A stretch of 37,136 nucleotides of DNA from Prevotella sp. (GTDB lineage: Bacteria > Bacteroidota > Bacteroidia > Bacteroidales > Bacteroidaceae): positions 1-37,136 of the forward strand of contig JAFUTI010000026.1 in assembly GCA_017471465.1 (NCBI GenBank), written 5' to 3'. The stretch's first letter is position 1. Each line of letters opens with the position of its first letter. Positions 34,145 through 37,136 of the stretch are shown in pieces. Both the position numbers and the translations under genes were made by a program. Under the pieces are notes generated by a model, which made no database searches, was not told the origin of the DNA, and worked only from the letters and a program-made list of their open reading frames with translations.

Positions 34145-34321
34145 TTAGAGATCCCAGACGGTGCCGCCACCCAACATGCGGATGAGTGCATCGCCGCCGT
34201 CGCCGCCGTCGCCGTCAGTGCCGAGGTCTTCGTTGAAACCTTCTACGGATGCGGCAATCATCTGTGCCATCTGCACCTTCACAATCGTTGTCTCAGGATT
34301 CTGATATATCTTCTTTTTCAT
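34145..34321 (-). CDS. 58-residue small protein with Gly/Asp-rich tail
   Basis: ATG 34321 to stop 34145, minus strand, 58 residues. It begins MKKKIYQNPETTIVKVQMAQ, continues through IAASVEGF, then an acidic Gly/Asp stretch (GTDGDGGDGGD, about 36-46) and ends LIRMLGGGTVWDL. A clear Shine-Dalgarno-like AAAGGAG lies about nine bases ahead, uncommon in this phylum. It follows the CTD protein by 43 bases and is followed by hairpin A. The MKKxYxxPxxxVxx...(A)GS-type opening resembles a widespread group of short Bacteroidales proteins of unknown function, as far as I recall. It has no signal peptide or helix. No maturation gene is next to it, so a RiPP precursor role is only a possibility. Confidence 0.78.
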   Translation of the reverse strand: MKKKIYQNPETTIVKVQMAQMIAASVEGFNEDLGTDGDGGDGGDALIRMLGGGTVWDL

Positions 34322-34364
34322 TGTTCTGTTCTCCTTTTTTTAATATGAAAGTAAAATAATCATT

Positions 34365-36428
34365 TTATTTGATGGCAATTTTCTTACCATTCACGATGTA
34401 GAGACCCTTCGTGGGCTCGCTGACGCGCTGACCCTTCAGGTTGTAGACCTCACTCTTCACTTTTATCTCTTCACTCTTCACTGACTCGATGCCCGTTGCC
34501 TCGTCGGCGAACGTCACGTCGAGGTTGCGAGCCGTCGTAGCGTTGGCTACCTTCAGGTAAGCCTTGCCGGCAGCAATCTCACCGCCCGTCACAGGTACGA
34601 ACTGAGCTTTCTCGCCCACCTTCTTCAGCATGTAGAGCGTATTGTCAGCGTAGGCGTCGAAGGCCGTAGCGTCGGTAGCCGAACCGAGCAGGTCGCCCTT
34701 AGCAGTCTCTGAACTGGCAGCAACATTGATTTGATAAAATGAAGGTCCGTCACCCTTCAGCACCACGCCGGTATTGGCAGGCACATTGTCAACCTTCGTC
34801 AGCGTCACCTTGCCGTCAGCAACAGCAGCCGTGTAAGCCGTAATACCAGGCTGTGTTGTGAAGTCAAGCGCATACGGTGTGTAGAGCGTTGCCCAGCCGG
34901 CGTCAGACATGTTTACTTCAATGGAGGTAGGCAACTTCTTAATGATGATGTAGTCAAAGTCCTCAGACTGGTTGGTCTTGCTATCGCTAGAGTTAGCTCC
35001 ATTGATTACCAAGGAAGTTGTTGCATTCAACGTGAAGTTGGCAGAACGTAATCCCTGAGTGGCTGCGTCATTCTTGTCTGTTGTCAGAATTACAATGGGA
35101 TCTGTTGCATCATCATTATTGCGAATACCAAGTCCTCGACCATTACGAGCAGTAAAATAGGTGATAAATTCGTAGTTTCCAGCGTTCAACTCAATCAAGC
35201 CAATGCCACGAAGGGTTGAGCCGCCACGGGCATTCTGTGCGCTGACATTACTGTTAGCTCCATTGGTATACGTATAGGTTGTTCCTTCTGTAGCTTGGTC
35301 GTAGAAATAGACCACATCATTGTCTACTGTGCTGTAAGATACAGACTTAGTGATAGTCTGACCGTCAGTAAATGTGCCTCCTTCACCAAAAGTTTCACTG
35401 TTATCTGCCTTGTAATACACATCTCCGCCCTTTACATACAGCGGATATGCATAGCTCCAGCTGCATACCTTGGTATCGGTCTCAGTTAATGTCTTTACGA
35501 CAGGGGTCTGTTCTTCATCGCCAATGGTAGTTTTTATTGTAAGTGTTGCTGTATAAGGTGCACGAACGGGAACATTCAATACATTTGTTCCATCAACAAG
35601 AGTCATCGAAGGAGCTTCTTCAGCAGTAATCAAATAATGCTTGTCTGCGAAATCGCCCTCACCGTCAATGGCAGTCTCTGCGGTAATCAGTGCATCTACA
35701 GAGCTAGAAGAGCTAACTGTTTTAACAACATCATCACCCAGTTTGTAGTTAATGGTATAGTTAGCTATGGTAACCGTCTGTTCGGCTTGGGAAACAGTAA
35801 TGGTCTGCAAGCCGTTTGGATAAGCCCAATTGGAGGTGCCACCGCCGCGTTGTAATCCAAAAGTCACGCTGTTGAAAGCACCCTCCAACGCACCAGAAAC
35901 ATTTGATGTGATATCTTTTCCACGGAAAGTAAAGTTCTCCACTGTTTTTGTTGCAGTGTTGAAGATAATAGTGATGTTAGAGCTGCCAGGAGTCTTTAAT
36001 TGATCGGTCAAGTCCACTGTCATATCGCAGGCTCCGGTTAGGCTCAAATAAAAATGATAATTTGAGTTGTAGCCAATTATAACTTTGTCACCAAACTTAA
36101 TGTACTCGTAATTGCTGGTACGACCGGTTGAATTGCCTGTGTACCAGGTTACTTCGTACTTAACTTTCGCATTCTTAGCAATCGAAAAAGATTTCGTTGC
36201 AGAATATGCAGCGCTAGGCTTTGTGGTGTTAAAATACAATCCATAATTTTCGTCAATTGTGAGGTTAGTATCCCCACCCCATTCTGTCAGGTCATCTTCT
36301 GTCCATGCACTTACTGCTGCACGCGTGTAAACAGGTTCATAGACATCGTCTGCCCACGCACTACTTGCTCCGCCCAGCAAAGCTGCGACGAGGAGCACTC
36401 TCATTGAATTGAGTAGTTTCTTTTTCAT
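34365..36428 (-). CDS. Large secreted protein with T9SS-type C-terminal tail
   Basis: A 687-residue exported protein: signal peptide (residues 1-26, ending SSAWAD), a beta-rich region of several possible Ig- or lectin-like domains (I recognise none firmly), a segment MSDAGWATLYTPYALDF near residues 515-531, and a C-terminal sorting-type tail (661-687: VYNLKGQRV...GLYIVNGKKIAIK) like those of T9SS-exported Bacteroidetes proteins. The linker before it (VKSEEIKVKSE, 650-660) is encoded by a repeat. Probably a cell-surface or secreted protein, plausibly a substrate of the machine encoded at 13-19 kb. A putative structured leader of about 300 bases precedes it. Confidence 0.85.
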   Translation of the reverse strand: MKKKLLNSMRVLLVAALLGGASSAWADDVYEPVYTRAAVSAWTEDDLTEWGGDTNLTIDENYGLYFNTTKPSAAYSATKSFSIAKNAKVKYEVTWYTGNSTGRTSNYEYIKFGDKVIIGYNSNYHFYLSLTGACDMTVDLTDQLKTPGSSNITIIFNTATKTVENFTFRGKDITSNVSGALEGAFNSVTFGLQRGGGTSNWAYPNGLQTITVSQAEQTVTIANYTINYKLGDDVVKTVSSSSSVDALITAETAIDGEGDFADKHYLITAEEAPSMTLVDGTNVLNVPVRAPYTATLTIKTTIGDEEQTPVVKTLTETDTKVCSWSYAYPLYVKGGDVYYKADNSETFGEGGTFTDGQTITKSVSYSTVDNDVVYFYDQATEGTTYTYTNGANSNVSAQNARGGSTLRGIGLIELNAGNYEFITYFTARNGRGLGIRNNDDATDPIVILTTDKNDAATQGLRSANFTLNATTSLVINGANSSDSKTNQSEDFDYIIIKKLPTSIEVNMSDAGWATLYTPYALDFTTQPGITAYTAAVADGKVTLTKVDNVPANTGVVLKGDGPSFYQINVAASSETAKGDLLGSATDATAFDAYADNTLYMLKKVGEKAQFVPVTGGEIAAGKAYLKVANATTARNLDVTFADEATGIESVKSEEIKVKSEVYNLKGQRVSEPTKGLYIVNGKKIAIK

Positions 36429-36471
36429 TGTTTTTTGTTTTTTTGATTAATAATTAAGTTGTTGTTATTGA

Positions 36472-36479
36472 TAAAGATA
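36472..36479 (-). promoter_or_regulatory. Proximal -7-like element of the CTD protein gene
   Basis: TATCTTTA on the minus strand (last base A in place of G), about 43 bases ahead of the ATG. Weaker than the distal element at 36733-36740. Confidence 0.3.
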
Positions 36480-36529
36480 TCGTTCTTCTCTCCCTCGTCT
36501 TGGCGGTAAGAAGGCTCAGAAATGTGGCA

Positions 36530-36727
36530 ACACAAAAATAAGCGCAAACCCCGCCATGTCTCACTCAGGCTTTGCACTGCCTCTACATACTATGGATGAG
36601 TCTGCGCTTAAGCGCATACCCTATCGTATGTAGATTCGCCCATTAATTCTCGTACTGAGGTGCAAATTCGAGTGAGAGATTGAGCTAATAAAAATGTCCG
36701 GTCGTCTGCATGTCTCCACACAAAGAC
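36530..36727 (-). ncRNA. Candidate structured 5' leader of the CTD protein gene
   Basis: On the minus strand, UAAGCGCAGAC (36610-36600) pairs with GUUUGCGCUUA (36549-36539) over 11 positions including one G-U, a pairing that fails on the plus strand (A-C). CTACATAC (36633-36626) pairs with GTATGTAG (36590-36583) inside that loop, giving a pseudoknot or a competing fold; TGCGCTTAAGCGCA (36603-36616) is a palindrome that competes too. Inside is a small AGGC/GCCT stem. It resembles no riboswitch I can name. Three ORFs of 8-13 codons lie within; none looks real. Between this and the ATG only the proximal element is seen. Confidence 0.45.
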
Positions 36728-36732
36728 CGCGA

Positions 36733-36763
36733 CAAAGATACAAACTTTTCTTGAACGGGCAAA
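36733..36763 (-). promoter_or_regulatory. Complete -33/-7 promoter ahead of the leader
   Basis: TTTG (36760-36763) and TATCTTTG (36733-36740) on the minus strand are separated by exactly 19 bases, the best match to the Bacteroides consensus in the window. It would start transcription near 36727 and give a leader of about 300 bases to ATG 36428. Confidence 0.7.
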
Positions 36764-36765
36764 GA

Positions 36766-36809
36766 AAAAGGCGAGAAAATTGCGAAGCGTCGCAAATTTC
36801 CCGCCTTTT
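36766..36809 (-). terminator. Long stem-loop upstream of the promoter
   Basis: AAAAGGCG/CGCCTTTT (8 bp), one mismatch, GAAA/TTTC, one mismatch, TTGCGA/TCGCAA, loop of four. T bases follow on either strand. Placed two bases upstream of the -33 box, it probably ends transcription from the right on the minus strand. Confidence 0.65.
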
Positions 36810-36940
36810 GGTCAAAAAACAAAAGTTGTAAAATGAAACGATGTGCTACAAAAAAATTTTTTTTGCCCGACTTATTACCACTTCTACCACTTTTCTTTGT
36901 AACTATCTGACAACGTGATTGTTAGCAAGTGGTGGATATG

Positions 36941-37136
36941 GTGGTGGCAGTGGTAGATATCTACCACTCGGCAAACGGGTCCGCTTTCATCGTCGTCAAC
37001 CGTTACCGTTGTCTCTCGCGCCGCGAAAATTTTGTCTGAGGCCACGAGACAAAAGTCCCGCGCCGCGGACCAAAAGTCCCAAGGCAGCTCGGATTTTTTG
37101 CGGTGGTGGCAGTGGTAGATATCTACCACTGCCACA
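36941..37136. repeat. Duplicated 28-nt palindrome with 21-bp-period array between
   Basis: The same 28 bases occur at 36941-36968 and 37103-37130; their core is the palindrome AGTGGTAGATATCTACCACT. The right copy extends to a perfect 30-base palindrome (37106-37135). Between them, units with AAAAGT or AAAATTT and GC-rich words (GCGCCGCG) recur with about 21-base spacing (about 37012-37080). Apart from the leader and stem-loop already listed, the rest of 36810-36940 shows only more CTACCACT-like words; I see no gene from 36429 to the window end. Confidence 0.8.

Noticed and set aside
36530-36727. A known riboswitch (TPP, cobalamin, SAM) or RNase P/tmRNA/SRP RNA
   Set aside because: None of the core sequences I know from these classes is visible.
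36621-36815. 64-codon frame in the leader region
   Set aside because: It spans the promoter and stem-loop and has no supporting signal.
36884-37135. 83-codon frame over the palindromes
   Set aside because: The peptide repeats VVDIYHCHH because the DNA repeats; no ribosome site or domain; taken as repeat-derived.
1-37136. Mobile element, prophage, tRNA or rRNA
   Set aside because: No transposase, integrase or recombinase motif, no cloverleaf and no rRNA segment seen on either strand.

Overview
The window reads as chromosomal DNA from a Bacteroidales bacterium, most likely Prevotella or Segatella. The reasons are a complete gliding/type IX secretion operon (porP-gldKLMN), TAnnTTTG-type promoters 15-30 bases ahead of many starts, a C-terminal VYNLKGQRV...KGLYIVNGKK sorting-type tail, and a solo AraC/XRE-cupin repertoire typical of that group. 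No rRNA, tRNA, integrase, transposase or CRISPR array was found. Most of the window is dense core genome. The less ordinary parts are its short repeats and the last 3.3 kb.

Layout. 1-3.1 kb, minus strand: a possible partial ORF, an EamA transporter and an AsmA/TamB-like protein. 3.1-3.6 kb: a 466-bp gap with a 21-bp tandem repeat. 3.6-5.3 kb: cytochrome c maturation pair ResB-CcsA. 5.5-10.7 kb: a redox locus (Tat-exported aldo/keto reductase with a ferredoxin-like tail; lipoprotein flavodoxin, iron alcohol dehydrogenase and exported CMD-cupin protein in one operon; divergent AraC regulator). 10.7-13.0 kb: XRE-cupin regulator plus acyl-CoA synthetase. 13.1-22.0 kb: T9SS operon porP-gldK-gldL-gldM-gldN, then a small beta-barrel protein and priA on a TTG start. 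22.0-25.1 kb: two FadL/OmpP1-type porins with a shared promoter/leader word. 25.2-31.3 kb: divergent HD-domain (PgpH-like) phosphodiesterase against gltX-kdtA-metallophosphoesterase. 31.3-33.9 kb: mdh, gamma-carbonic anhydrase, DUF4421-like barrel. 33.9-37.1 kb: a secreted CTD-type protein, a 58-residue small protein directly downstream of it, tandem stem-loops, a long structured leader and palindromic repeats.

How the parts work together. GldK-GldN, PorP and the barrel protein build the secretion machine, and the CTD-bearing protein at 34365-36428 is a plausible cargo. ResB-CcsA supports periplasmic c-type cytochromes. The flavodoxin/ADH/CMD/AKR group looks like an AraC-controlled response to reactive aldehydes or oxidised metabolites. 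That is inference only.

The most interesting material is (1) a 58-aa acidic glycine/aspartate-tailed small protein gene at 34145-34321; (2) two stem-loops with identical architecture beside it; (3) a roughly 300-nt leader upstream of the CTD protein with an 11-bp long-range helix whose G-U wobble favours the minus strand; (4) 21-bp-period arrays and a 28-nt palindromic repeat; and (5) short-period repeats used as operon spacers and apparently also inserted in frame into several housekeeping proteins. Nothing here is a proven new system.
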